Shown: piece after piece, positions 16,831 to 25,732 of the stretch
Layout of the letters: each line of letters begins with the position of its first letter
Position numbering within the stretch: position 1 is the stretch's first letter
Source: Bacteroidales bacterium
GTDB taxonomy: Bacteria > Bacteroidota > Bacteroidia > Bacteroidales > UBA932
Direction of reading: 5' to 3'
Assembly: GCA_017620335.1 (NCBI GenBank)
Contig: JAFZQO010000009.1
Span: 1-64,000 of the forward strand
Length of the DNA stretch: 64,000 nt
Made by a program: the position numbers and the translations under genes
The notes under the pieces: generated by a model
What the model was told of the DNA's origin: nothing
The model's database searches: none
Seen by the model: the letters and a program-made list of their open reading frames with translations, nothing else

Positions 16831-17979
16831 ATGCGTATCATGAAAAAAGCTTTATTTGTCATTCTTGCATCGCTTGCCTTGGCAAGCGCCGTCTCCGCCC
16901 AGGAGGTGAAGGAGGATTTCGTCAGCCTTCCCACCAACCAGTGGGGCAAGGAATATCCCAAGGCCAATTCCCAGGGATATGTCCGCAACCAGGTCTACGC
17001 CCCCGAAGCCTACAGGGTGCAGTTCCAGGTGAACGGCATCGTATTCCCCATGTCCAGGGACACCGAAGGCTATTGGACGGGTACTTCAACGCAGACGTTT
17101 GACGAGGGCAACCACTACTACGCCATCATCGTCGACGGCGTGGAGGTCCCGGATCCCAACAGCGTCTTCCTTTACGGATCGGGCGCCGAGCGTACCCAGA
17201 TCGAAATGCCTGCCCACGACCAGGACAAGTATGCCCTCAGGGACGTCCCCCACGGACAGATCCGCGAGTTGTACTTCAAGTCGTCGGTCACCGGGGAGCA
17301 CAGGCATGTATTCGTTTACACTCCTCCGATGTATGACCAGAACCTGAAGACGAAGTACCCCGTGCTCTACCTTCAGCACGGATATACCGAGAACGAGACC
17401 GGTTGGAGCCGTCAGGGCCACTGCGGATGGATCATGGACAACCTCATCGCGGACGGCAAGTGCCTCCCGTTCATCATCGTGATGGAGAACGGCGAGACCT
17501 CGCATCCTTTCGATATGTCCGCCCGCCAGGACGGTTCGATGAACCAGCAGGCTTTCCAGAGGTTCCCTGATATCCTCATCAAGGATGTCATCCCTTATAT
17601 CGACTCTCACTTCCGCACCTACGCTGACGGCAAGCACCGCGCCCTGGCCGGACTGTCGATGGGAGGCATGCAGACGAGGCAGATATCCCTCGCGCACCCG
17701 GACATCTTCAATTCGATAGGCCTCTTCAGCGGCGGCACCATCTCCGAGAAGGACCTCGAGGACAACCCCGACTTCCTCAAATACAACAGACTGACCTTCA
17801 TCAGCTATGGCAGCCGTGAAGTCGAGAATCCCCGCGGGGACGCCCCGAAGGATGTCGTCGAGAAAGTGAAGGGCCTCGGGCTCAACGCATATTATTACGA
17901 GTCGCCCCTCACCGCCCACGAGTGGCAGACCTGGAGACGCAGTCTCTATGAATTCGCACAACTCCTGTTCAGGAAATAG
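16831..17979 (+). CDS. CE1-like secreted esterase (feruloyl/acetyl esterase type)
   Basis: Alpha/beta hydrolase of 382 residues with an N-terminal signal, an immunoglobulin-like/CBM48-like domain (about 25-140) and an esterase D-type catalytic domain. The nucleophile is the Ser of [10 protein letters not shown] (near residue 276) and the His is in LTAHEWQTWR. Such enzymes remove acyl groups, for example ferulate or acetate, from plant glycans. It is third in the susCD operon, so it probably trims the substrate of this transporter. The Met three codons in (16840) is an equally possible start. A paralogue lies at 45.2 kb. Confidence 0.88.
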   Translation: MRIMKKALFVILASLALASAVSAQEVKEDFVSLPTNQWGKEYPKANSQGYVRNQVYAPEAYRVQFQVNGIVFPMSRDTEGYWTGTSTQTFDEGNHYYAIIVDGVEVPDPNSVFLYGSGAERTQIEMPAHDQDKYALRDVPHGQIRELYFKSSVTGEHRHVFVYTPPMYDQNLKTKYPVLYLQHGYTENETGWSRQGHCGWIMDNLIADGKCLPFIIVMENGETSHPFDMSARQDGSMNQQAFQRFPDILIKDVIPYIDSHFRTYADGKHRALAGLSMGGMQTRQISLAHPDIFNSIGLFSGGTISEKDLEDNPDFLKYNRLTFISYGSREVENPRGDAPKDVVEKVKGLGLNAYYYESPLTAHEWQTWRRSLYEFAQLLFRK

Positions 17980-18000
17980 CACGTTGGTTTAATTGGTTGT

Positions 18001-18054
18001 CTCCGGCCGTGTCACCGCGCAGTTCTCCCGCGCCTGACATGGCCGGAGTTTTTT
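18001..18054 (+). terminator. Terminator of the susC-susD-esterase operon
   Basis: A 14-bp stem with one G-T pair (CTCCGGCCGTGTCA with TGACATGGCCGGAG) is followed by TTTTTT. Confidence 0.9.
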
Positions 18055-18095
18055 CCCTGACGTAACCTTCGCTTGCGGTTCAGGAAAAAAGTTCC

Positions 18096-18103
18096 TATCT
18101 TTC
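18096..18103 (+). promoter_or_regulatory. Probable -7 box of the GH106 gene
   Basis: TATCTTTC is one base off TAnnTTTG, 22 bp before the start codon, with a TTGC about 20 bp upstream. Confidence 0.4.
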
Positions 18104-18124
18104 AAGGGAATAACTGACCGTATT

Positions 18125-21100
18125 ATGAATAGAACTGCCTTCCTGACCGTTTGCCTGCTGTCCCTGTCCTTTTTCTCGTACGCTCAGGACCTCCCGTCGG
18201 AGTTCCGGAATCCGCCGCAGGAGGCGCGCGTGCGCGTCTGGTGGCACTGGATGGACGGGAACGTTTCCATGGACGGGATCAGGAAGGACATTGAATGGAT
18301 GTACCGCAGTGGCATAGGCGGTTTCCACCAGTTCGACGCCGGAGGAGATTCGATGGGCGGGGGTGTGTCCATAGTGGAGAAGAAGCCCTACATGAGTGAC
18401 AGCTGGAAGGATGCGTTCCGCTACGCCATACGCATGGCCGACTCGCTCGGCATGGAGGTGGCCATCGCGTCCGCGCCGGGCTGGAGCTCTACCGGCGGCC
18501 CCTGGGTGAAGCCCGAAAACGCCATGAAGAAGCTCGTCTGGCGGACGGTCGAAGTTACAGGCAATCCCAAATCGAGGAAGCCGGACGTGATAGCCCTTCC
18601 CGAGCCTTTCACGACGGTCGGCAAGTTCCAGAATGCCGGCGGTGTCGACGGGGTCGAACCCTGGTACAGGGACGTTGCGGTCGTGGCGGTCAGACTCCCG
18701 GAAGAGGAGAGGTCGATGGCTGAACTCGGTGCCGTCGTGACTTCCTCGGGTGGCGATTTCACGCTGGAGATGCTTACGGACGGGGACCTGGCGGACGGCG
18801 CCGGGCTGCCTTTCCCCGGAGACGGGGAGGACGCCTGGATTTGCTATGGATTCCCTCAGCCACAAACCGTCCGCGCCCTGACATCGGTGGGAGGCGACGT
18901 CCGCAACCAGTGGGAGGCCGAGCTTCCGACCTACAGGAATACCCTTCAGTGCAGCGACGACGGAGTGGAATGGAGGGATGTCTGCCGAATCCCTTCCGGC
19001 GGCGTGGTGCAGCAGACCGTCACCATCCCTGAGACCACGGCTCGTTATTTCCGCCTGCAAGTCGCGGAACCGCTGCCAGACATGACCTATGCCGCTTACG
19101 GATATATAATTCCGGCGCAGGAGTCCACGATGATACACGAGTTCGTGCTGCACAATGTGGTGAGGGTGAACCACGCCGAGGAGAAGGCCGGCTTCGCCGC
19201 CCCGCATGACCTGGCGGACTATCCCACTCCTGATACAGATACACCTGTCCTTGAGACGGTGGATCTCACGGGGATGACGGCCGCGGACGGCACGCTGACC
19301 TGGAAGGTCCCGGCCGGCCGCTGGCGCATCTACCGTTTCGGCGCGTCTCTTACCGGCAAGCAGAACCATCCGGCCCCGCCGGAGGCCACCGGCCTAGAGG
19401 TAGACAAGCTTGACGAGGCCGCGTGGATGGACTATTTCCGCAAATACATGGACATGTACAAGGAGGCCGCAGGCGGGATGGTCGGGCAGCATGGCATACA
19501 GTACATCCTCACCGACAGTTACGAGGCGGAGCAGATGACCTGGACTCCGACGCTTCCGGAGGTCTTCCGGGAGAAATGCGGATATGACCTCATCCCCTGG
19601 CTGCCGGTACTGACCGGCGAGATAGTTGGCAGTTCGGAAAGGAGCGAAGCCTTCCTCTTCGACTGGCGCCGGACCCTAGGGGAGATGTTCGCAGAGAATT
19701 ATGACCGTATCAACCTGATAGTCAGGGAGTATGGCATGAAGGGCCGCTATACCGAGTCACATGAGAACGGCCGTGTCTACGTCGGGGACGGCATGGACAT
19801 CAAGATGACCGCCACCGTGCCTATGTCGGCCATCTGGATGCCCGACGGCGGTGGCGGCTCCACCATCCCCATGGCCATGTCCGACATCAAGGAGTCTTCC
19901 TCCGTGGCGCATGTCTACGGGCAGAACATCGCGGCGGCCGAGTCATTCACCGCCTCAGGCATGAGCGGGAACGCCTATGCGTATTATCCCGGCAACATGA
20001 AATACACCGCCGACCTGGCGATGTCCCAGGGGCTCAACCGTTTCGTCATACACGAGAGCGCGCACCAGCCTTCCGACGCCCATAAACCGGGTCTGGGGCT
20101 GATGATATTCGGCCAGTGGTTCAACCGTCACGAGACCTGGGCGGAGTATGCCCGTTACTGGACGGACTATCTCGCCAGGAGCTGCTACATGCTCCAGCAG
20201 GGCCGCTATGTCGCGGATATCCTCTGGTATTATGGCGAGGATACAAATATCGCTGGCATCTACGGACATGAACTTCCTGGTGTCCCTGAGGGGTATTCAT
20301 ACGATTTCATCAATCCTTACGGACTGCTTAACGTTCTGTCAGTCAAGGATGGGGCCCTTGTTACAGATTCCGGGATGAAGTACCGCGTGCTGGTGCTCGG
20401 GGAGCATTGCAGGACCATGAGTGTCGAGGTGCTCCGGAAGATAGACGCCCTGGTGCGGGCCGGGGCGGTAGTCTGCGGCCGGGTTCCGGAGCAGGCCGCC
20501 GGCCTGTCCGATGACCGGGCCGAGTTCGACCGCCTGGTCGCCGACATCTGGCGGGCGGGCCGCCCGAACGTACATACAGGACAGCTGAAGGGCGTCCTTT
20601 CCGCACACGGCGTAGAGCCGGATTTCAGCTATACCGCTCCGGTGGAGCTGCGCTTCGTCCACCGCGACGCCGGCAGCAGGCAGATATACTGGATCAGCAA
20701 TCTCAGCAATGAGCGCGTGGAGGCGCGGATAGCGCTGCGCGACGGCAGGGGAATCCGGACGGTTTACAACGCCGAGACGGGTGAGACGCTACAGGAGGCT
20801 TTGGACGGCGACCGCCTGACGCTCGAGCAGGGGCAGGCGCTGTTCGTGGTCTGCGACCCGGAAGGGCGCGCGGAGGCGGCGCGGCCCGCTCCGAAGGAGC
20901 TGGGCGCAGCCGCGCTCAGGCGCGCCTGGGCCGTCTCGTTCGAGGGCCCCGCCGCCCCGGCTCCTACCCTCTTCGACAATCTCCAGTCCCTCAGCAGGTT
21001 CGAAGACCCGGCCGTGAAGTATTTTTCAGGCACTGCCACGTACACCAACTCTTTCACGATCGGAAAGAAAGAGGCGGTGGACGGCCTCCGTATCGACCTG

Positions 21101-21382
21101 GGTGAGGTGTACTACATGGCGGATGTCTTCGTGAACGGAGAGCACGCCGGTTTCCTGTGGAAGGCCCCGTACAGGCTCGACTGGTTCGGCCCGCTCAACC
21201 AGGGTGAGAATACGATAGAAGTCCGCGTAATCACTCTCTGGCCCAACCGCCTCATCGGCGACGCCCAGCCCGGCGCGACTAAGGCCGCGTTCACCTCATT
21301 CACATACTTCTACCGTCCCGATTCGCCGCTCCTTCCGGCGGGCCTCGTCGGCCCGGTGTCGGTCACGAAACTGCAGAAATAG
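18125..21382 (+). CDS. GH106-type alpha-L-rhamnosidase
   Basis: Large secreted glycosidase, 1085 residues, with a signal peptide ending FFSYAQ. The mature start, with FRNPPQEARVRVWWHWMDGN and DIEWMYRSGIGGFHQFD, is the characteristic opening of the GH106 TIM barrel. Further conserved acidic segments are TDSYEAEQMTW and YTESHENGR. The C-terminal 150 residues form a galactose-binding-like beta-sandwich (FVNGEHAGFLWKAPYRLD). Known GH106 enzymes remove alpha-L-rhamnose from pectic side chains. It stands alone between a terminator upstream and a shared bidirectional terminator downstream. The exact linkage is not predictable. Confidence 0.85.
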   Translation: MNRTAFLTVCLLSLSFFSYAQDLPSEFRNPPQEARVRVWWHWMDGNVSMDGIRKDIEWMYRSGIGGFHQFDAGGDSMGGGVSIVEKKPYMSDSWKDAFRYAIRMADSLGMEVAIASAPGWSSTGGPWVKPENAMKKLVWRTVEVTGNPKSRKPDVIALPEPFTTVGKFQNAGGVDGVEPWYRDVAVVAVRLPEEERSMAELGAVVTSSGGDFTLEMLTDGDLADGAGLPFPGDGEDAWICYGFPQPQTVRALTSVGGDVRNQWEAELPTYRNTLQCSDDGVEWRDVCRIPSGGVVQQTVTIPETTARYFRLQVAEPLPDMTYAAYGYIIPAQESTMIHEFVLHNVVRVNHAEEKAGFAAPHDLADYPTPDTDTPVLETVDLTGMTAADGTLTWKVPAGRWRIYRFGASLTGKQNHPAPPEATGLEVDKLDEAAWMDYFRKYMDMYKEAAGGMVGQHGIQYILTDSYEAEQMTWTPTLPEVFREKCGYDLIPWLPVLTGEIVGSSERSEAFLFDWRRTLGEMFAENYDRINLIVREYGMKGRYTESHENGRVYVGDGMDIKMTATVPMSAIWMPDGGGGSTIPMAMSDIKESSSVAHVYGQNIAAAESFTASGMSGNAYAYYPGNMKYTADLAMSQGLNRFVIHESAHQPSDAHKPGLGLMIFGQWFNRHETWAEYARYWTDYLARSCYMLQQGRYVADILWYYGEDTNIAGIYGHELPGVPEGYSYDFINPYGLLNVLSVKDGALVTDSGMKYRVLVLGEHCRTMSVEVLRKIDALVRAGAVVCGRVPEQAAGLSDDRAEFDRLVADIWRAGRPNVHTGQLKGVLSAHGVEPDFSYTAPVELRFVHRDAGSRQIYWISNLSNERVEARIALRDGRGIRTVYNAETGETLQEALDGDRLTLEQGQALFVVCDPEGRAEAARPAPKELGAAALRRAWAVSFEGPAAPAPTLFDNLQSLSRFEDPAVKYFSGTATYTNSFTIGKKEAVDGLRIDLGEVYYMADVFVNGEHAGFLWKAPYRLDWFGPLNQGENTIEVRVITLWPNRLIGDAQPGATKAAFTSFTYFYRPDSPLLPAGLVGPVSVTKLQK

Positions 21383-21411
21383 AAAAAGGCCGGTCTGGAA
21401 CCGGCCTTTTT
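21383..21411. terminator. Bidirectional terminator between GH106 and GH3 genes
   Basis: A perfect 12-bp stem AAAAAGGCCGGT with its complement and a 5-nt loop. It has A-run and T-run flanks on both strands, between converging genes. Confidence 0.92.
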
Positions 21412-21426
21412 CTATGGTGGGAATCA

Positions 21427-23679
21427 CTATTTGTATTTCTTGACGCGGGCGTCGTCGATGACTCCGGACCAGTTCATTCCGAAGGCGAAGTCATACTTGT
21501 TGCCGTCCGTATCGGTATGGCAGGCCATGTCGCGCGGGACGTCCTCGAACTGCTCCTCGACAGTCTGCATGTTGGCAGGCAGCTGCATGGGCAGCAGGCC
21601 TGACGGCTCGGAAGCGCCGCAGACCGTCTCCAGGATGGCCTGGTTCTGGACGCCGAAGGACAGAAGGATGGCGTCGCAGTAAGGCTCGATCTCGCTCATC
21701 ACCATGGGCCTGGATATGCTGATAACGGTAACCACCGGCTTGGCGCCCATGGCCTTGCGGGTGTCGCGCACCAGCTGCATCTGGGACTTATTGGAGGTGC
21801 TGACTGTCTTGCCCTTGTACGAACGGTTGGTGAAGTCCTCGAACGGGTCTCCGCCGGCTATGCTGGTCTCGCGGGCATAGGTGGCAGTGTAATCCTCATA
21901 CTGGAGGCTGATGGGCACGTAGCCGTTGCCGCCCTTGGCAACGTCATTCCTGTCATAGCCGCTGCCGGATGCGGGGGCGTTGATGAACACCAGCGCGAAG
22001 TCGGCGTCCTTTGCATTCTCAACCCTCTCGAAATACCTGTTCACCAAGTCAGTGGCGACGGGGTCGACCCAGCGGCCCTCGGCCGCCCGGCCGCCGAACA
22101 TGGCCTGGCGCGCAGGCTCGTAGTACTTAGGCACATAAACCTTCGGCCTGTCCTTCTTCGGTAGGACTCCGCCGTGATTCTTCAGCATCACGACGGACTT
22201 GAGCTGGGCCTTGTAGCCCGCCTCCATGAATTCGGGCTTGCCGACGATTTCAGACGTTTCGGCCGGGTCGAGGTAAGGATTCTCGAAGAGGCCCGTGCGG
22301 AAACTGTTCATCAGCAAGCGCACGGCCGAGGTCTCGAAACGCTCCCTCGCGCTCTTATCGCCGTACTTGTCCACCCACATCTGGTATGCCTCGAGGACGG
22401 GGCCCTTGTCGTTGTTGCCGCCGAACTGGTCCACTCCGGACTCCAGTACCTTGAAGTGGCGCTCGGCCACGCTCAGCGTTTCATTGCCCCAGGGTTTGCC
22501 CTGGAAAGCATCCACGCTGGCGTAATCGCCGGTGATCCCCCAGTCCGTGCAGACCACTCCGTCGAAGCCGTAGGTGTCCCTCAGCAGGTCGGTGATGATG
22601 TACTTGCTGTAGCTGTTGCCGTTGTTGGCGCCCGACGGATCCTGGCCGTAGGAGATCGTATAGTAAGGCATAACGGCCGTGGCCATCTTCGTCTTACCGT
22701 TGAGCTTGAGGGCTCCTTCGGTGAAGGGACGCATCTGGGTGGCGAGGTTGTCGCCGGGATATACCGCGAACTTGCCATAGCTGTAGTGGGCGTCGCGGCC
22801 GGCTTCCTCCGGGCCGCCGGAGGGCCAGTGCTTGATCATGGCGTTGACGGACTCGAAGCCCCAGCCGTCCTTGACTTCGGCCTCGCCTTCAGAGGTCTGG
22901 AAGCCGTCCACATAGGCGCGGGCCATGTCGGTGTCAAGGTCCGGATCCTCGCCGAAAGTGCCGTTGAAACGGCTCCAGCGCGGCTCGGTGGCCAGGTCGA
23001 TCTGCGGGGAGAGCGCCGTGGCTATGCCCAGGGCGCGGTACTCCTTCGAGGCAATCTGCCCGAACTCCTCCACGATGGCGGGGTCGAAGGTGGCGGCCAT
23101 GCCGAGGCTGGAGGGCCACATGGAGATGGTGCCGCCGTTGCCGGCGTCAAACTCCGCGGTCGCCCTGGCGCCGTGGCGCGGGTCCGAGGAGTTGTTGGCC
23201 GGCACGCCGTGGCCGAAGCCCTCGACGAAGGCCTGGACATTGTTGTTCCATTTCGCCGCGTCGGCGGGGGAGGAGACGCTGGTCATCAGGACGGCGCGGA
23301 GGTTGTCCTCCTCCAGGAACTTCTTCTGCGCGGGGGTGATCTCAGGGCCGTTGATGGCCTGGTGGGCGCTGTAAAGCATCATGCCGGCGATTTCGTCGAC
23401 GGAAAGCTGCGATGCGAGGTCCTTCGCGCGGACGAGAGGGTCCTTGCGCCAGTCCTCATATACGTCGACCTTGCCGTTGCGGTTGAGGTCCTTGAAGGCG
23501 TAACCACCCTTGGTGAGGATCTGTACGCCGGACGCCGGGCTGTATCCGAGGTCCTGCCCGCCTTTCTGGGTGACGAGGTTGTACCCGTCCTTGGGTGTCT
23601 CCTGCCATTTCTGTCCGCAGGATGCCGCCGCCACGCATGCCGCGAGGAGGAAGACTGCTGTTCTGAAGATTCTTTTCAT
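21427..23679 (-). CDS. Glycoside hydrolase family 3 lipoprotein (beta-glucosidase-like)
   Basis: Retaining exo-beta-glycosidase of 750 residues. The start at 23679 (MKRIFRTAVFLL) gives a clean signal with lipobox AAASCG; the longer frame from 23700 runs into the promoter box. The (alpha/beta)8 domain has the conserved KH of MIKHWPSGG and the nucleophile D379 in VVCTDWGITG, followed by the (alpha/beta)6 sandwich domain. An insert DLNRNGKVDVYEDW near residue 60 resembles an EF-hand-type calcium loop. It converges with the rhamnosidase gene and diverges from the FMN-binding gene. Glucosidase, xylosidase or other activity is undecided. Confidence 0.92.
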   Translation of the reverse strand: MKRIFRTAVFLLAACVAAASCGQKWQETPKDGYNLVTQKGGQDLGYSPASGVQILTKGGYAFKDLNRNGKVDVYEDWRKDPLVRAKDLASQLSVDEIAGMMLYSAHQAINGPEITPAQKKFLEEDNLRAVLMTSVSSPADAAKWNNNVQAFVEGFGHGVPANNSSDPRHGARATAEFDAGNGGTISMWPSSLGMAATFDPAIVEEFGQIASKEYRALGIATALSPQIDLATEPRWSRFNGTFGEDPDLDTDMARAYVDGFQTSEGEAEVKDGWGFESVNAMIKHWPSGGPEEAGRDAHYSYGKFAVYPGDNLATQMRPFTEGALKLNGKTKMATAVMPYYTISYGQDPSGANNGNSYSKYIITDLLRDTYGFDGVVCTDWGITGDYASVDAFQGKPWGNETLSVAERHFKVLESGVDQFGGNNDKGPVLEAYQMWVDKYGDKSARERFETSAVRLLMNSFRTGLFENPYLDPAETSEIVGKPEFMEAGYKAQLKSVVMLKNHGGVLPKKDRPKVYVPKYYEPARQAMFGGRAAEGRWVDPVATDLVNRYFERVENAKDADFALVFINAPASGSGYDRNDVAKGGNGYVPISLQYEDYTATYARETSIAGGDPFEDFTNRSYKGKTVSTSNKSQMQLVRDTRKAMGAKPVVTVISISRPMVMSEIEPYCDAILLSFGVQNQAILETVCGASEPSGLLPMQLPANMQTVEEQFEDVPRDMACHTDTDGNKYDFAFGMNWSGVIDDARVKKYK

Positions 23680-23697
23680 GGTTCGGTGTGCTTTTCC

Positions 23698-23705
23698 CAA
23701 ATATA
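23698..23705 (-). promoter_or_regulatory. -7 box (TATATTTG) of the GH3 gene
   Basis: Perfect box on the minus strand, 18 bp before the Met at 23679. It argues against the longer reading frame start at 23700. Confidence 0.65.
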
Positions 23706-23750
23706 TGCATTTTTGTCCGAAATGAATGTGATTCGTAAAAAGAAAAGGCG

Positions 23751-23758
23751 TATATTTG
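23751..23758 (+). promoter_or_regulatory. -7 box (TATATTTG) of the FMN-binding gene
   Basis: Perfect box 31 bp before the start codon; no clear -33 TTTG. Confidence 0.6.
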
Positions 23759-23789
23759 CCGCCACGATAACTATTACACGCTTACTGTC

Positions 23790-24188
23790 ATGAAGAAATT
23801 CATCCTCATCGCCGTTGCGGCGCTCTTCATCGCGGCCGTCCTTCCGGGCGCGGCGCGTACGTCATTCCCCGGCAACGCCGGAGCCGCGGCCGATACCCTG
23901 AAAGTCAACACCACCGACCTCGCCAAGGACGTCGAGGGCTTCAACGGCCCCACTCCCGTGGAGATATCCGTCGTCAAGGGCAAGATAACCCGCATCAAGC
24001 TCCTCCCCAACCAGGAGACCCCCAACTTCCTCCAGCTCGTCATCGACGCTGGCCTTCTGAAGGCTCTGGACGGCAAGACTGTCGAGGAGGCCTCCAAAGT
24101 GAAGCTCGATGCCGTGACCGGCGCTACCTATTCCTCCAAGGCCATCATCGAGAATATCCACAGGGGTCTCGACACGTTGAAAAAGTAG
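23790..24188 (+). CDS. Small secreted FMN-binding (FMN_bind) domain protein
   Basis: A 132-residue exported protein consisting of a signal peptide and a single FMN_bind domain. The motif DAVTGATYSS (107-116) fits the Dxx[ST]GA[ST] target in which ApbE links FMN to the last threonine, here T113. Such proteins carry electrons outside the cytoplasm. No ApbE, RNF or reductase gene lies next to it, and it has its own promoter and terminator, so its partner is elsewhere. Covalent flavinylation is inferred from the motif. Confidence 0.85.
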   Translation: MKKFILIAVAALFIAAVLPGAARTSFPGNAGAAADTLKVNTTDLAKDVEGFNGPTPVEISVVKGKITRIKLLPNQETPNFLQLVIDAGLLKALDGKTVEEASKVKLDAVTGATYSSKAIIENIHRGLDTLKK

Positions 24189-24219
24189 TATTTCGGCATA
24201 TATTCCGAGTTTACGGATA

Positions 24220-24256
24220 ATGGTACGGTCATATTATATGCACCGTACCATTTTTT
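24220..24256 (+). terminator. Terminator of the FMN-binding gene
   Basis: A perfect 10-bp stem ATGGTACGGT/ACCGTACCAT with a 12-nt loop, followed by a run of six Ts. Confidence 0.9.
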
Positions 24257-24261
24257 ATCCC

Positions 24262-24269
24262 TATCTTTG
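24262..24269 (+). promoter_or_regulatory. -7 box (TATCTTTG) of lpdA
   Basis: Perfect TAnnTTTG match immediately after the terminator and 23 bp before the start codon. Confidence 0.6.
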
Positions 24270-24292
24270 ACACAGCTAAACTATAACCGGTT

Positions 24293-25672
24293 ATGTACGA
24301 TCTCGCAATAATAGGTGGCGGTCCGGGCGGCTATGTCGCTGCGGAACGCGCGGGCGCGGCGGGGCTCTCCGTCGTACTTTTCGAGAAGAATGAACTTGGC
24401 GGCGTCTGCCTCAACGAAGGATGCATCCCCACCAAGACACTCCTCTACAGCGCCAAGGTCTATGACTATGCCAAGCATGCCGACCAGTACGGCGTCTCCG
24501 TCGAAGGGGCGTCCTTCGATTTCGGCAAGACCATGAAACGCAAGCATAAAGTCATCAGGAAGTTGGTCGGAGGCGTAAAACTTGGTGTTAAGAACGCAGG
24601 CGTCGAGATTGTCAAGGGCGAGGCCGTCATCAAGGGACGCACTGTCGAGGGTTTCGGCATCGAGTGCGGCGAGGTGCTGTATATAGCGAGCGATCTCCTG
24701 ATCTGCACGGGCTCCGAGGCCGTCGTCCCTCCTTTCCCGGGCCTGAAGGAGGCCGGGGAGGTCGTAGTCACCAACCGCGAGATCCTTTCGTTGGAAGAGC
24801 AGCCCGAGGAACTCGTCATCATCGGCGGCGGCGTCATCGGAATGGAGTTCGCGAGCTTCTTCAACAGCATCGGCACCAAGGTCACCGTAGTAGAGATGCT
24901 TCCCAAGATACTCGGCCCGATGGACCGCGAGATCAGCGACATGCTTCAGGGCATTTATGCCAAGCGTGGCGTTGAATTCTGCCTGAGCTGCAAGGTAACC
25001 GGCATCGAGGGCGATACCGTCATTTATGAGGATCCGGAAGGCAATGTCTGCCGCGTCAGGGGGGATAGGATCCTCGTTTCCGTGGGCCGCAGAGCTCTCC
25101 TTCAGGGCTTCGGCCTAGAGGAGCTCGGCGTTGAGCTTGCGCTCAATCCCGCCGGCCGCCCTTTCGGCATAAAGGTCGACGACCACATGCGTACCAACAT
25201 CCCCGGCGTCTATGCCGCGGGCGACGTGACGGGTTTCTCGATGCTGGCGCACACCGCCAGCCGAGAGGGTGAAGTCGCCGTCAATGACATCCTCGGCCAT
25301 GAGGACCGCATGCGCTACGACGCCATTCCGGGCGTGGTCTATACCAATCCCGAGGTCGCCGGCGTCGGCCTCACCGAGGACGAGGCGCAGAAGAAGGGCG
25401 TCGAATACACCCTCCTGAAACTTCCCATGGCCTATTCCGGCCGCTTCGTGGCGGAAAACGAAAGGGGAGAAGGACTCTGCAAGATACTTGTCGCAGCTGA
25501 CAGCCACAAGGTCTTGGGAGTCCACATGCTCGGCAACCCTTCGTCCGAGATGATCCACGGCGCCTGCATCGCCATCGAGCAGGAGATGACAGCGGAGCAG
25601 CTCAAGGAAGTCGTCTTCCCGCACCCGACAGTCTCCGAGATTATTAAAGAAACCGTATCCACGATCATGTAA
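24293..25672 (+). CDS. lpdA: Dihydrolipoyl dehydrogenase
   Basis: FAD-dependent E3 component that reoxidises dihydrolipoamide of 2-oxo acid dehydrogenase or glycine cleavage complexes with NAD. The 459 residues include the FAD-binding GGGPGGYVAAERAG, the redox pair GGVCLNEGCIPTK, the NAD-binding GGGVIGMEFASFF, the second FAD contact VYAAGDVTGFSMLAHTA and the C-terminal interface HPTVSEII with the catalytic His. It has its own promoter and no E1 or E2 gene nearby, so it may serve several complexes. Length and motifs are all normal. Confidence 0.95.
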   Translation: MYDLAIIGGGPGGYVAAERAGAAGLSVVLFEKNELGGVCLNEGCIPTKTLLYSAKVYDYAKHADQYGVSVEGASFDFGKTMKRKHKVIRKLVGGVKLGVKNAGVEIVKGEAVIKGRTVEGFGIECGEVLYIASDLLICTGSEAVVPPFPGLKEAGEVVVTNREILSLEEQPEELVIIGGGVIGMEFASFFNSIGTKVTVVEMLPKILGPMDREISDMLQGIYAKRGVEFCLSCKVTGIEGDTVIYEDPEGNVCRVRGDRILVSVGRRALLQGFGLEELGVELALNPAGRPFGIKVDDHMRTNIPGVYAAGDVTGFSMLAHTASREGEVAVNDILGHEDRMRYDAIPGVVYTNPEVAGVGLTEDEAQKKGVEYTLLKLPMAYSGRFVAENERGEGLCKILVAADSHKVLGVHMLGNPSSEMIHGACIAIEQEMTAEQLKEVVFPHPTVSEIIKETVSTIM

Positions 25673-25675
25673 TTA

Positions 25676-25706
25676 TTTGTCAATCTTCCCGTTTTGATTA
25701 TATTTG
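25676..25706 (+). promoter_or_regulatory. Promoter of the aldo/keto reductase gene
   Basis: TTTG at 25676-25679, a 19-bp spacer and TATATTTG at 25699-25706. The -33 box begins 3 bp after the lpdA stop. Confidence 0.75.
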
Positions 25707-25732
25707 TAAGAAATCATTAACCTGATACCACT

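Noticed and set aside
23790-25672. FMN-binding protein and lpdA as one operon
   Set aside because: A strong terminator at 24220-24256 and a -7 box at 24262-24269 separate them.
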